A DNA stretch of 64,000 nucleotides from Pedobacter frigoris (GCF_005116445.1 NZ_SWBQ01000002.1:682001-746000); one strand, 5' to 3'; counted from the stretch's first letter, positions 54,301 to 63,580 are shown. The notes: generated by a model not told the origin, from the sequence alone. Program-made: numbers and translations.

Positions 54301-54494
54301 GTTAAAAAATAGTTTGACTTCTCTTTCTCTCTTTTTGACGCAAGCGCTTTGTTTTCAAAAGCGAATGCCGAGGCCCGCATAGGCATCCTGTTTACAGAAA
54401 CAACTTCAGGAGTTTGAAGCTCAGTTGGAAGCTGCTGGGCCATTAGCCCTGAAGAGGCTAATAATAGAGAAAATGTTGTAAAAAAATTCTTCAT
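51336..54494 (-). CDS. Glycoside hydrolase family 2 beta-galactosidase
   Basis: The 1052-residue secreted protein has a signal peptide (MKNFFTTFSLLLASSGLMAQ), the GH2 sugar-binding domain (about 60-240), an immunoglobulin-like domain, and a catalytic TIM barrel with the acid/base E493 in LGNEAGNG and the nucleophile E555 in IMSEFAHIMGN. The late domains are of LacZ type (small bgal N domain present at the C-terminus). It cleaves terminal beta-galactosides in the periplasm. The LacI-type site at 54553 sits 59 bp upstream of its start, so sugar control is likely. It is divergent from the DUF3472 gene. Confidence 0.95.
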   Translation of the reverse strand: MKNFFTTFSLLLASSGLMAQQLPTELQTPEVVSVNRMPMRASAFAFENKALASKREKEKSNYFLTLNGQWKFNWVQDPRKRPDDFYKTAFDDSKWDNFKVPANWETNGYGLPIYVNQPYEFAGRRNTGARMNPPFDIPEDNNPVGSYRKKFNLPQNWDGRQVFIHLGAVKSAFFIWINGVKVGYSEDSKLAAEFDITKYVKAGENLVALQVYRWSDGSYLECQDMWRISGIERDVYLYSTPKLDIRDFKTIATLDKSYKNGLLSVSAEIDNYRIDRRTNHSKPDTFAVELELIDPKGKSVYKDETKGIKTVLGNFKSTVQFNTEVGDVAQWSAEIPNLYTLFITLKNKKGEILEVIPQRLGFRTVELVGNNFLVNGKRVFFKGVNRHEHNATQGHTLTHEDMRKDMEMMKKLNVNSVRHSHYPPDPYWMELCDEYGLYVVDEANIESHGRYYDLAYTFGNDKQWRIPHLERIKRMYERDKNHSSVITWSLGNEAGNGVNFYEGYDWLKANDMRPVQYERAENDYNTDMIVPQYPDPNWLKRYANSNPNRPLIMSEFAHIMGNSLGNFKEYWDVIESQPNLQGGFIWEWIDQAIDTVRNGKRFNAYGGDFPLSGPVNEDFSDNNFSVKGVVTNYRGMTPMAVEVKKVYQYIKTAYEGNNKIKVNNSYFFKGLDNVKLDWELLENGKVVEKGTLSTLNIDPRTEKEILLPVKTKAKAGAEYFLNVYYDLKTAEPFLPAGYNISAEQFAWNGTAVPVKMAATSAKVTIEKPAGKTLVKGKDFSVEFDLNKGTMTAYTVKGTQLLTEGPTPGFWRAPTDNDIGAGFNRNLRKWRNAYTEGKLISADVQYGAGGVAIVTFKKDLIDGDASVEQVFTVRGDGAIKVDSKFTANKGKYALMLRIGNDLQLNKEFSKITFYGRGPGENYWDRKTGSFVGLYNQTIDDQYFPYARPQESGNKTDVRWVNFTDKKGKGLSFGMADSLLSFAAVPYSLDDLDPEVEKKQYHSGELVKRDKIYMHVDLIQSGMQGIDSWGSMPMKEYRVPFAKHEYSYWIKPIQ

Positions 54495-54640
54495 TTGTGT
54501 ATTAGATTGTATTTAAGTCGAACTTAATATATTTTTAAGTAAAACGCCAACGCAAACGTTTGACTGAATTTTAGCAGCAAAAATTCCTTGCCCTTTTCAT
54601 ACATTCATAGCAATAAACAATACAAACCACACATTAACAA
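54495..54640. promoter_or_regulatory. Divergent promoter with LacI-type operator
   Basis: CGCAAACGTTTGAC (54551-54564), core CAAACGTTTG at 54553-54562, lies between the beta-galactosidase (-) and the DUF3472 gene (+), so one repressor could govern both genes. Confidence 0.65.
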
Positions 54641-55951
54641 ATGAATATGAAAAGAATCCTATTTATTCTGTTCGCATTTCAGCTAACCCTTAGCTCAATC
54701 TGCTTTGCAGATTACAATGCGGCAGTAGATCCCATTACTGTACCACTTGGTGGAAATGGATGGGTTAGTAAAAATTCGAAAGCCCGAATTAGAAATAACG
54801 GAATCACAAACTGGTCAGCAGAATCAGATGTAATTTCTATCTATTTTAGAACGGAAAGTGCCGGTAAGGCTGACCTTTCTTTAAAGCTTAGTGTACCTGA
54901 AGGGAATAGCAAAATCAGCATAACTGCCGCAGGAGCAACTTTAACGAAGGAAGTAAGTAATCTTGGGTCTGCTATTGTTCAAATTGGCACTATCGACATC
55001 AAAAATCCTGGCTATGTGAAAGTTGAACTAAGAGGCCTTTCAAAAACCGGTCAGGTATACGCAGAGGTATCAGACCTTATCGTAAGTGGCCCAGCACTAG
55101 AAAAAGGTACAGCCTACGTAAAAGATAACGAAGGCAACTTCTTTTACTGGGGACACAGAGGCCCGTCTGTGCACTTAAACTATCGCATTCCAAGTGCTGC
55201 TGACGATAATACAGAATGGTTCTATAATGAAGTAACGGTACCGGTAGGTGATGATGTATTAGGCACCTATTACATGGCCAATGGTTTCAGCGGCGGATAT
55301 TTCGGTATGCAAACCAACTCCCCAACAGAACGCAGGGTACTTTTTTCTATCTGGAGTCCATTCAGTACGGATAATCCAAAAGAAATTCCGGACAGCATGA
55401 AAGTAATCATGTTAAAAAAGGGACCGAATACAAAGACCGGAGAGTTTGGGAATGAAGGTTCCGGAGGACAAAGCTATATGCTGTATCCATGGGAAGCTGG
55501 AAAAACTTATGCTTTCCTGATTCGTGCACAACCTAATACCGCTAAAAAATCTACAATATACACGGCATACTTCAAAGATGTTCAAAAAGGCGATTGGCAA
55601 TTAGTAGCAAGTTTTGAGCGACCTAAATCAGGCACTTACCTGAAAGGCTTACACTCATTCCTGGAGTGCTTCTCTCCTCAAACAGGAGATCAAACAAGAA
55701 GAGGCGACTATAAAAACCAATGGGCTATAGACGCAAAAGGCAACTGGCACGAGGTAACTGGCGCAGGATTTTCTGCAGATAATACTGCAAGGAAAAACTA
55801 TAGGAAGGATTACGCAGGTGGATCCGATGATAAATCTTTCTACTTGAAAAATTGTGGGTTCTTTAGTGACTTCACTCCAATATCAACGCCGCTACAAAGA
55901 AAACCATCGGGAAAACCACATCCTGTAATAGATTTCAATAAACTGCCTTAA
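54641..55951 (+). CDS. DUF3472/DUF5077-domain secreted protein
   Basis: The 436-residue protein has a signal peptide (start ATG 54641, alternative 54647) ending about residue 24. The first domain (about 25-165) looks like DUF5077 (VPLGGNGWVSKNSKARIRNN), the second (from GPALEKGTAYVKDNEGNFFY to the end) is DUF3472, which occurs with glycan-degrading enzymes. Its divergent partner is a GH2 enzyme with a shared operator, so it probably binds or processes the same glycan. Activity is unproven. Confidence 0.85.
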   Translation: MNMKRILFILFAFQLTLSSICFADYNAAVDPITVPLGGNGWVSKNSKARIRNNGITNWSAESDVISIYFRTESAGKADLSLKLSVPEGNSKISITAAGATLTKEVSNLGSAIVQIGTIDIKNPGYVKVELRGLSKTGQVYAEVSDLIVSGPALEKGTAYVKDNEGNFFYWGHRGPSVHLNYRIPSAADDNTEWFYNEVTVPVGDDVLGTYYMANGFSGGYFGMQTNSPTERRVLFSIWSPFSTDNPKEIPDSMKVIMLKKGPNTKTGEFGNEGSGGQSYMLYPWEAGKTYAFLIRAQPNTAKKSTIYTAYFKDVQKGDWQLVASFERPKSGTYLKGLHSFLECFSPQTGDQTRRGDYKNQWAIDAKGNWHEVTGAGFSADNTARKNYRKDYAGGSDDKSFYLKNCGFFSDFTPISTPLQRKPSGKPHPVIDFNKLP

Positions 55952-55977
55952 AAGAGAAATTGATTAATCTTCAACAG

Positions 55978-56006
55978 AAGAGGCCGTCCGAAATGGACTG
56001 CCTCTT
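55978..56006. terminator. Bidirectional terminator
   Basis: AAGAGGC-CGTCCGAAATGGAC-TGCCTCTT forms a stem between the convergent DUF3472 and FGE-like genes. A T-rich stretch follows on the plus side. Confidence 0.8.
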
Positions 56007-56020
56007 CCTATTTTTTAGCT

Positions 56021-57166
56021 CTATCTACTACTTACACAGCGAAAGCCGGTATTTTCCAGCCCGGTATCTACGGATGTTTTCATTCTTGAACTGACTCTAT
56101 AGCCTTTACAATAAGAAAAATGACACATAAACGATCCTCCTCTTACGGTTTTCTTAGGCACTGTCGGCTCAGCAGGATCGTAGCTTTTTACCGGACCTCT
56201 TGGATTTTCAGCAGTACCATTTAATGTCTGATAATAATCCTCGGTATACCAGTCTGCAGTCCATTCCCACACATTACCTGCCATATCATAAAGTTCATAT
56301 CCATTTGCGGCAAATGATTTTACAGGTGCCATGTTACCAAACCCATCAGTCTTTTTATCAGCATAAGGAAACTCTCCCTGCCAGGTATTTGCTTTGATTT
56401 TTCCAGACAAAGGATCTTCATCACCCCAGGGATATTTTTTTGATTTCAGGCCGCCTCTGGCAGCATATTCCCATTCGGCCTCAGTAGGCAGTCGTTTACC
56501 AGCCCATTTAGCATAAGCTTGCGCATCTATCCAGGAAATCTGGGTAACAGGATAATTATCTTTACCCTTGATAGAGCTCTTCGGTCCTTGAGGATGTTTC
56601 CAGCTTGCACCGACAGTCCAACTCCACCACTGCGATACATCATTGATATCTACCTGTTGCTTTGGCTGAACAAACGTCAACGACGCTGGCTGTAATAATT
56701 CTTCTGCAGGCTTAGGCGTACCGGGAGGCAATTGTTTTTTTAATTCTTCCCAATCCGGCTTGCGCTCTGCCTGTGTTACATAACCTGTAGCCTTTACAAA
56801 AGCGGCAAATTGTGTATTAGTCACCTCGGTCTCATCTATCCAGAATCCATTAAGCTTAACCTGATGGGCGGGATATTCATCCCGTCTGCCTTCCTTATCA
56901 ACCGCACCCATTGTAAACGTACCAGCAGGAATAAATTTCATACCCTTATGAGAAACAGGGCTTTTTTCATTTTTTACAGTATCAAGTTCTCCCAGTCCAC
57001 CATATCGCTTTGGTAAATTTGAACTGCAGCTCATCGCACTATCAGACATGGCCGCGTTTTCTCTATTCTGTGAAGTACTATCTAAGGCGGAGGAGTCCTT
57101 TTGATTACTTTGGCGACAGGCTGATGCCAAAAACACCAAACATAAATACAAAATCTGTTTCTTCAT
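56021..57166 (-). CDS. Formylglycine-generating-enzyme-like lipoprotein (SUMF1 family)
   Basis: The 381-residue lipoprotein has signal MKKQILYLCLVFLASAC. The SUMF1 domain opens with GMKFIPAGTFTMGAVDKEGR and WIDETEVTNTQFAAFVKATG, and the C-terminal cysteines C348 and C353 (SFMCHFSYCKGYR) correspond to the FGE copper-cysteine pair. FGE turns a Cys or Ser of sulfatases into formylglycine, but secreted FGE-like proteins often bind instead. No sulfatase gene is in view. It is separated by 81 bp from the DUF1501 gene upstream. Confidence 0.85.
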   Translation of the reverse strand: MKKQILYLCLVFLASACRQSNQKDSSALDSTSQNRENAAMSDSAMSCSSNLPKRYGGLGELDTVKNEKSPVSHKGMKFIPAGTFTMGAVDKEGRRDEYPAHQVKLNGFWIDETEVTNTQFAAFVKATGYVTQAERKPDWEELKKQLPPGTPKPAEELLQPASLTFVQPKQQVDINDVSQWWSWTVGASWKHPQGPKSSIKGKDNYPVTQISWIDAQAYAKWAGKRLPTEAEWEYAARGGLKSKKYPWGDEDPLSGKIKANTWQGEFPYADKKTDGFGNMAPVKSFAANGYELYDMAGNVWEWTADWYTEDYYQTLNGTAENPRGPVKSYDPAEPTVPKKTVRGGSFMCHFSYCKGYRVSSRMKTSVDTGLENTGFRCVSSR

Positions 57167-57247
57167 ATAACATTAGCGGTACCTGGATTAAGCACCTGAG
57201 GTTGTGACCGGAAAATTAGCCATAAAAACATTAGCATGAAAGCCGGG

Positions 57248-58513
57248 CTAACTCATTACACCAATTTTGTTACCATTCCAATCCGGAAACAACACTTTAT
57301 CATTGGAAATTCCTAAGTGCCTATCTGCGACCTCACTAAATACACTCCTGAAATCTGTTGTAACTGCGAGATCTCTGCCATCTTCCAAATTCTCAATGGC
57401 AAGTGGATTTATTGTTCCATGCACCAGGCCTCCTTTTACTGCATTTCCTAAAATGAAATTACATGAAGCCCTGCCATGGTCTGTTCCGCCTGTGCCATTT
57501 TGTTTAACGGTACGGCCAAACTCAGTCATTGTCATCACCGTCACGTCATCCTGCAGCGTACCCATATCAGTCCAGAAAGCAATAATGCTCTCACTAAGGT
57601 CATTCACGTTACGTGCAAATATTCCGGTATCTGTACCCTGGTTAAAATGAGTATCCCATCCACCTGATTCAGCAAACGCAACTTCCATACCTACATCCAT
57701 TTTAATGAGTTGAGCAATTTGTTTTAAGGAATTTCCCAATGATGTATTTGGATAAATGGCGTTGTTAGCCGGTTTGTAATTCTTTGTATCCGTTTTTTGC
57801 AGCATTTTAATCGCATCAAAGCTTTCCTTTCCGGTTTCTTTCAGTAATCCGGAAGAAGTTTGATCATAAAGGTCTTCAAAGCTTTTGGCAGCCAGGTTTG
57901 CTCCCTTTATATTGCCGCGCATCTGTATATTAAAATCCTGAAGATTACTGATTGCAACCGCAGGGTTGTCCCCATAAAATGATCTTGGTAAGGATGAAGT
58001 CAGGCTAACCCCCTGAAATGGCGTAGCAGCATCATGCCCCAATAACCCTACAGCACGGTTCAGCCATCCTGTCTCGGTTCCTTTTTTAAACGGCGTACCG
58101 GATTCCATATAGTCCTGTGCATCAAAATGAGACCTTGTCGTATTAGGCGAACCAATCCCATGTACTATTGCCATTCTTTTATCTCTGAAAACACTTTCAA
58201 AACCTGCCATAGAAGGGTGGAGCCCAAAACGGCCGTCGAGATCGATGAGCGGCTTGACTGCCGAGCCCTTTGCGGCCGACATAAACAACGTAGGTCTTGC
58301 TGCTTTCAAATACTGGTCTGTAAAAGGAGTCACCGCCATCAGACCATCCATTGCACCACGCTGAAAAATGCATACCATGATTTTTCTTCGCTTAAATAAG
58401 CCTAAAGGTTTTGTACCTGCAACTGCGTCCATTAGAAATCCTGGAACACCTCCTAAACCTATACCGAATAACGCTAATCCGCCAGCTTTTAAAAACCCTC
58501 TTCTTGATGTCAT
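57248..58513 (-). CDS. DUF1501 protein with Tat-like signal
   Basis: The 421-residue protein starts MTSRRGFLKAGGLALFGIGL, a twin-arginine signal, so it folds before export. The body matches DUF1501 (RRKIMVCIFQRGAMDGLMAV, TRSHFDAQDYMESGTPF and VTVMTMTEFGRTVKQNGTGG, DHGRASCNFIL), a sulfatase-like fold of unproven activity. In this phylum DUF1501 and DUF1800 genes occur together; here DUF1800 lies 17 bp upstream on the same strand. Confidence 0.93.
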   Translation of the reverse strand: MTSRRGFLKAGGLALFGIGLGGVPGFLMDAVAGTKPLGLFKRRKIMVCIFQRGAMDGLMAVTPFTDQYLKAARPTLFMSAAKGSAVKPLIDLDGRFGLHPSMAGFESVFRDKRMAIVHGIGSPNTTRSHFDAQDYMESGTPFKKGTETGWLNRAVGLLGHDAATPFQGVSLTSSLPRSFYGDNPAVAISNLQDFNIQMRGNIKGANLAAKSFEDLYDQTSSGLLKETGKESFDAIKMLQKTDTKNYKPANNAIYPNTSLGNSLKQIAQLIKMDVGMEVAFAESGGWDTHFNQGTDTGIFARNVNDLSESIIAFWTDMGTLQDDVTVMTMTEFGRTVKQNGTGGTDHGRASCNFILGNAVKGGLVHGTINPLAIENLEDGRDLAVTTDFRSVFSEVADRHLGISNDKVLFPDWNGNKIGVMS

Positions 58514-58529
58514 GGCTATTTTTTTTTAA

Positions 58530-60470
58530 TTATTTACGTTGAAATTCAGGAGAACCTATAATTACACCCACCACCTGGGCAAGCATCGTATTGTTACCAT
58601 TTGCCAGCTGCACGGCATTTGCATTTCTGCGTGGTCTTTCCTTATTAAGCCCTGCCATCATCATATCACCTGATTCTTCTTTCATTTGTACTTCCGGTTG
58701 TGCTATCGGGGCTTTAGCTGCAGCCTTCTCCACCTTGCTCACCAATTCAGGATCGTTAAGCATAGGTTTCAACCGCTTTACAGTCTCCTCCAAATTACGT
58801 TCAGGCATAATCAATTTACCGTAAGTCAATAATGCCGCCTCTGCACTCTCAGGCTCATGATTATTATTTAAAGAAGATAAATTGATCTTGATCCCAGGAA
58901 TCCGCTGTGAGGCCAGTGCTAAACCAAAATTCATCCTGTTCAGCAAAGATCCGGTATTGATCCAGTATTGTCCCCTATCCGGAAAACCTGTAGGAGCCTG
59001 ATAGTAATACATTTTCTGACCCATTTTATTGATCCAGCTAAACAGTTGGTAGGGTTGTGTAATTTCTGCATCCAGACTCCGCACTGCACTCATGGCCAAC
59101 TCGAATGGCGATTTTGTCTTTTCCCTAAGGGCATCTGACGTCCAGAATTCAGGTGAAGACACCATTGCTATCATTACCTGCTTAATGTCTCCATCGCTAC
59201 TATTAAATGTATTTGCCATCTTGTCTACCAATTTTTGAGCAGGATGATCATTGACAAAGCGTGTAGCCAGCTTTTTAGAAATGAATTTAGCCGTGCTCTG
59301 ATGATGAGCCAGCATACTCAACAATTCGACACCCTCTTCATAGCCACCTCCCGCAGCAAATTTTTTCCCCAGTACCGTTTTTTCTCCGTTATCATGACGT
59401 GTAGGCACAAATAAAAAATCTCCATTCCTTACGAACCCTCTTTTTTGAAGATTAGCTTCACCAACTTTTTCAATCACTTTTTCCATAGCTGCACCATATC
59501 CGTCAGTACCCATAGGAGCCAAAGTCCACCCGGTTAAAACCCTGGCAGCTTGCGTAACATCATTTTGAGTGTATCCACCATCTACACCGAGCGTGTGAAG
59601 TTCCATTACTTCACGGGCATAGTTCTCATTCAATCCGCCGGCTTTCTTTTTATTCTGTAATTGTTTCAATCTTTTCAGCGCGACGGGCTTGAGTTTTTCA
59701 CCCATCTGCATATCTTCTATACTGGTTGTTGCACCTTGCTCACCTGTACTGGTAAAATTGTCCAGAAAAACCAGCATTGCAGGCGATTTTGCCGTCGCCA
59801 TCAATAGATTCTGGAATTTTCCGGTTACGTTTGGTCTGATCACATCCCGTTCAAATGCCGGCACGAATGAAGCACATTGATTTTTAGTAAGTGAAACATT
59901 AAAATGATTAAACCAGAAATCCGTTAGCAGTTCATGCAACTGGTTATTTGTATAAGCTGCCCGTAGTATTTTCTGATTGATGAATTGACGCAACAACTCC
60001 CCTTCAGGTTTCAGACCATTAGCAGCCATATAATCCTGAAGCTGCTTGCGATAAGCTTTTTGATCACCCTTTCCAACGGAATCCTTATTCACAAAGCCAT
60101 CCCTAATGGCCATTCTTACTACTTTTGCTTGTCTTGGATATTTATTCTCAACCTCTGAATTCGTCAGGTTAATGTCTTCATATTGGTCCAACATTTTATC
60201 CAGCGACTCATTCTTAATATTACCATCCAGTTGCTGCTGAAACCACTTTTCCAAACCCATTTTTAACACCCTGTCGACATCTCCTGATTTTGCACCGTAG
60301 GTAAATCGGCTCAGCAAATGTGCAGCGGCCTGGCGTTCCGTCAATCCTGCCTGCTTATAAGGAAATACGATTTTTATTGTTTTAGATCCTCCCTTGTCAA
60401 AAGAGGAAAACAATAAAGCAGAGAGCAGGAGAAATACGAATGAACAGATAACCTTTAATGGCGCTTTCAT
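58530..60470 (-). CDS. DUF1800 protein
   Basis: The 646-residue protein has an N-terminal signal, then DUF1800 features: AAHLLSRFTYGAKSGDVDRV, LRAAYTNNQLHELLTDFWFN HFNVS and NENYAREVMELHTLGVDGGY, TQNDVTQAARVLTGWTL. It is the usual partner of DUF1501 and precedes it by 17 bp on the same strand. The pair is thought to be exported together, and the biological role is unknown. An extra acidic/Gln-rich insertion near the C-terminus (APIAQPEVQMKEESGDMMMA) is a local feature. Confidence 0.93.
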   Translation of the reverse strand: MKAPLKVICSFVFLLLSALLFSSFDKGGSKTIKIVFPYKQAGLTERQAAAHLLSRFTYGAKSGDVDRVLKMGLEKWFQQQLDGNIKNESLDKMLDQYEDINLTNSEVENKYPRQAKVVRMAIRDGFVNKDSVGKGDQKAYRKQLQDYMAANGLKPEGELLRQFINQKILRAAYTNNQLHELLTDFWFNHFNVSLTKNQCASFVPAFERDVIRPNVTGKFQNLLMATAKSPAMLVFLDNFTSTGEQGATTSIEDMQMGEKLKPVALKRLKQLQNKKKAGGLNENYAREVMELHTLGVDGGYTQNDVTQAARVLTGWTLAPMGTDGYGAAMEKVIEKVGEANLQKRGFVRNGDFLFVPTRHDNGEKTVLGKKFAAGGGYEEGVELLSMLAHHQSTAKFISKKLATRFVNDHPAQKLVDKMANTFNSSDGDIKQVMIAMVSSPEFWTSDALREKTKSPFELAMSAVRSLDAEITQPYQLFSWINKMGQKMYYYQAPTGFPDRGQYWINTGSLLNRMNFGLALASQRIPGIKINLSSLNNNHEPESAEAALLTYGKLIMPERNLEETVKRLKPMLNDPELVSKVEKAAAKAPIAQPEVQMKEESGDMMMAGLNKERPRRNANAVQLANGNNTMLAQVVGVIIGSPEFQRK

Positions 60471-60612
60471 AGTAATTGCTATTATTTGAGACTTATTACT
60501 TACTAAGACAATTAAAACGCCAAAAAGATTAAAGAGTGTATAATAATTTTTCTACTTCTAAAACCACGGCTATCTTTTCATCGTAACTGTGTAAAAGAAA
60601 CAAAACTTTATT

Positions 60613-61164
60613 ATGAAAAGAATAATCTTATCAGTAGTTGCCTTAGTAGCTTTGGCATTCACCACACAAGTTTACGCACAGAAAAACCCAATGGTAGGCG
60701 GTGCAGCAATGTATGCTAACAAAGACATTGTCGACAATGCAGTAAATTCTAAAGATCACACGAACCTTGTTGCAGCAGTAAAGGCAGCGGGATTAGTGGA
60801 AACATTAAAATCAGCCGGACCATTTACGGTATTTGCACCCACCAATGCAGCTTTTGATAAACTGCCTGCCGGAACTGTATCAACTTTAATTAAGCCAGAA
60901 AACAAAGCCACGCTTACTAAAATTTTAACCTACCATGTGGTAGCTGGTAAAATGGATGCAAAAAGCATTGCCGCAGCAATTAAAAAAGGAAAAGGCAAAG
61001 CAGAATTAACCACGGTAAGCGGAGGCAAACTATGGGCCTGGATGGAAGAGAATAAATTAATGATCAAAGACGAAAAAGGTGGTTCAGCCACAGTAACTAT
61101 AGCTAATGTAATGCAAAAAAATGGCGTCATCCATGTAATTGACACCGTATTAATGCCTAAATAA
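60613..61164 (+). CDS. Secreted fasciclin (FAS1) domain protein
   Basis: The 183-residue protein has a signal peptide (MKRIILSVVALVALAFTTQV) and one FAS1 domain with H1 and H2 motifs: FTVFAPTNAAFDKLPAGTV and LTKILTYHVVAGKMDAKSIA, ending NGVIHVIDTVLMPK. FAS1 domains mediate adhesion or binding to small ligands; the single-domain form is common in Bacteroidota envelopes. It stands alone and is followed by a terminator. Confidence 0.95.
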   Translation: MKRIILSVVALVALAFTTQVYAQKNPMVGGAAMYANKDIVDNAVNSKDHTNLVAAVKAAGLVETLKSAGPFTVFAPTNAAFDKLPAGTVSTLIKPENKATLTKILTYHVVAGKMDAKSIAAAIKKGKGKAELTTVSGGKLWAWMEENKLMIKDEKGGSATVTIANVMQKNGVIHVIDTVLMPK

Positions 61165-61194
61165 TTGGAGTAAGTAAGAGGGGGATTTGAGGAG

Positions 61195-61224
61195 ACCGGC
61201 GATTTAATGTCGCCGGTTTTTTTT
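61195..61224 (+). terminator. Terminator after fasciclin gene
   Basis: ACCGGCGA and TCGCCGGT form a stem with a short loop, followed by eight T. Confidence 0.9.
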
Positions 61225-61405
61225 ATTAAGAATTAATACATTCTGACTTTTTGTTTTCTATAAAATAGTTGTTGGGTCGCCGGAGACACATTTTGTCTAA
61301 ATACTAACTACTCAATACTAAATTCTAATAAATAATTTACATTTGTTTTAAATAAGGTCGGTAATCAGGCATTAAGCCTCTTATCAGTACTTTATAACAA
61401 AACTT

Positions 61406-62287
61406 ATGAGCTTTATTTTAAAGCCGGTAGATACCGTTGAGAGCATCAGCCCCGCTGATTTTAAAAAAAATTACCTGGATGCAAGGCGTCCTTTAATCAT
61501 CAAAGGTCTAACAAAATCATGGCCCGCCCGTGAAAAATGGACAACTGATTATTTAAAGCAGATAGGTGGCGATATAAAGGTTAGTTTGATGGATAATTCC
61601 AAGGCAGACCCTTCAAAGCCCATCAATGCCTCCGTGGCCGAAATGAAGTTTGGAGACTATCTTGATCTGATCAAAAGAGAGCCTACGGAGTTGCGTATTT
61701 TCTTTTTTAATCTTTTTAAACACCACCCCGACCTTATCAATGATATTGTAATACCTAAAGACCTGATGGGAGGTTTTATTGAAAGTATGCCTGCCATGTT
61801 TTTCGGCGGATCAAACTCTGTTACTTTCCTGCACTACGATATAGATTTACCTCATCTTTTTCATACGCATTTTGGCGGGAGAAAGCACATCATCTTGTTT
61901 GATAACAAGTGGAAAAAGAGACTTTATTGCATTCCAAATGCAACTTACGCACTGGAAGACTACGATGTGGCAAATCCTGATTTCGAAAAATTCCCTGCGC
62001 TTAAGGGAGTCGAAGGTTATGAGGTTTTCCTGGAACATGGCGACACCTTGTTCATGCCTACCGGCATGTGGCACTGGATGAAATACCTCGATGGTTCTTT
62101 TTCATTGAGCCTCAGAGCCTGGGATGCCTCTGTGACCCGCAAAGCTCAAAGTGTATTTAACCTGGCTATTAAAGGTGGTTTAGACAGTGTATTGAAAATG
62201 GCATTCAAAGCGCCTTATGCCCATTGGCGGGAAAAACTCGCTGTTAAACGAGCCGAAAAAGCACTGGCAAATGGTAACCCGAAATAA
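61406..62287 (+). CDS. JmjC/cupin-like oxygenase family protein
   Basis: The 293-residue cytosolic protein has the cupin-like JmjC (cupin_8) motif H143-x-D145 in FLHYDIDLPHLFHTHFGGRK and a later H223 in MPTGMWHWM. These form the Fe(II) site of 2-oxoglutarate oxygenases, with the usual N-terminal RRPLIIKGLTKSWPA. It may hydroxylate a protein or an RNA-linked substrate; neither can be decided here. It is isolated and ends at a strong terminator. Confidence 0.85.
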   Translation: MSFILKPVDTVESISPADFKKNYLDARRPLIIKGLTKSWPAREKWTTDYLKQIGGDIKVSLMDNSKADPSKPINASVAEMKFGDYLDLIKREPTELRIFFFNLFKHHPDLINDIVIPKDLMGGFIESMPAMFFGGSNSVTFLHYDIDLPHLFHTHFGGRKHIILFDNKWKKRLYCIPNATYALEDYDVANPDFEKFPALKGVEGYEVFLEHGDTLFMPTGMWHWMKYLDGSFSLSLRAWDASVTRKAQSVFNLAIKGGLDSVLKMAFKAPYAHWREKLAVKRAEKALANGNPK

Positions 62288-62288
62288 T

Positions 62289-62324
62289 AAAAAGGCCTCA
62301 TTTTAAAAATAATGAGGCCTTTTT
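62289..62324 (+). terminator. Terminator after JmjC-like gene
   Basis: AAAAAGGCCTCATT and AATGAGGCCTTTTT are complementary around a short loop, with flanking A/T runs. Confidence 0.92.
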
Positions 62325-62393
62325 ATTTTACAACAGTATAACATTAATAGCCTGCCAAACTTTTAACTTCGATAATTCGTTTATCATGAATAT

Positions 62394-63488
62394 ATGAGAG
62401 GTTTTCATTTTTCTAATTTTCAGCCTGATGACTTGCCAAAAGGCGGGTTTGATGAATTGCTTAAGCTATTCACGCAGTTGCTAAATTATACGGCTGGCGA
62501 TGCGGGCGAAACACTGGCCTGGATGAATGAGCTGGATAAAAAATATAAGTTCACCAATAACGATTATGGCATGGGTGATTTTATAGATGAGCTCAAAGAA
62601 AAAGGCTATCTCAAAGAAGACGGTAAAGGCGATATAAAAATTACTGCTAAAACGGAGCAAACCATTAGAAAGTCTGCACTGGAAGAAATATTTGGCAAAC
62701 TTAAAAAAGCCGGAAGAGGCAATCACAATACCAACATCTCAGGAATCGGTGAAGAAAAAAATGCCGACAGAAGGGAATTCACCTTTGGTGACAGCTTGGA
62801 TCAGATCGACATGACTGCATCTATACAGAATGCGCAAATTAATCATGGAATTGGCAACTTCACGTTAACAGAACGTGATCTTGAGGTTGAAGAAAAGGAT
62901 TATAAGACATTAACTTCTACCGTCCTCATGATAGACATCTCACATTCCATGATCCTATATGGAGAGGATCGCATCACTCCTGCTAAAAAGGTTGCTATGG
63001 CTTTGGCCGAATTGATTAAAACACGTTATCCAAAAGATACACTAGATATTGTCGTTTTTGGCAATGATGCCTGGCCAATAAGTATAAAAGACCTCCCATA
63101 TTTACAAGTCGGCCCTTATCACACCAACACCTTTGCGGGGCTGGAGCTTGCGGCGGATTTACTGCGTAGAAGAAAAACCCACAACAAGCAGATATTCATG
63201 ATCACCGACGGCAAACCCACTTGTCTAAAGGAAAATGGCCGTTATTATAAAAACAGCATGGGATTGGATCGCAAAGTGATCAATAAAACCCTGAACATGG
63301 CAGCTCAATGCAAAAGACTTAACATTCCAATCACTACTTTTATGATTGCACAAGACCCTTACCTGCAACAATTTGTAAGGGAATTTACTCAAATCAATGG
63401 AGGTAGGGCATTTTACAGCTCATTAACCGGCCTTGGTGAATACATTTTTGAAGATTATATAAAAAATAGAAGAAAGACAGTACGGTAA
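62394..63488 (+). CDS. VWA-domain protein, MoxR partner
   Basis: The 364-residue cytosolic protein has an N-terminal helical part and a C-terminal von Willebrand A domain with MIDAS residues D181-x-S183-x-S185 ([11 protein letters not shown]), a Thr in [15 protein letters not shown] and a Asp in MITDGKPT. Such proteins pair with a MoxR AAA ATPase in chaperone-like complexes for metal insertion or maturation. The MoxR gene starts 115 bp downstream, after an 82-bp palindromic repeat. Confidence 0.9.
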   Translation: MRGFHFSNFQPDDLPKGGFDELLKLFTQLLNYTAGDAGETLAWMNELDKKYKFTNNDYGMGDFIDELKEKGYLKEDGKGDIKITAKTEQTIRKSALEEIFGKLKKAGRGNHNTNISGIGEEKNADRREFTFGDSLDQIDMTASIQNAQINHGIGNFTLTERDLEVEEKDYKTLTSTVLMIDISHSMILYGEDRITPAKKVAMALAELIKTRYPKDTLDIVVFGNDAWPISIKDLPYLQVGPYHTNTFAGLELAADLLRRRKTHNKQIFMITDGKPTCLKENGRYYKNSMGLDRKVINKTLNMAAQCKRLNIPITTFMIAQDPYLQQFVREFTQINGGRAFYSSLTGLGEYIFEDYIKNRRKTVR

Positions 63489-63498
63489 TTAAAGCCAT

Positions 63499-63580
63499 CG
63501 TCATCCTGAATTTATTTCAGGATCCCGGAAGAGAATGAAAAATAACATGTCCGGGTTGCTGAATTCATTTCTGCATGACG
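63499..63580. repeat. 82-bp palindromic interspersed repeat (REP/MITE-like)
   Basis: CGTCATCCTGAATTTATTTC (63499) and the complement of its counterpart ending TGCATGACG at 63580 form a long imperfect inverted repeat; CCTGAA/TTCAGG gives an inner stem. It occupies most of the gap between the VWA and MoxR genes. Other copies were not seen in the window. Confidence 0.65.
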
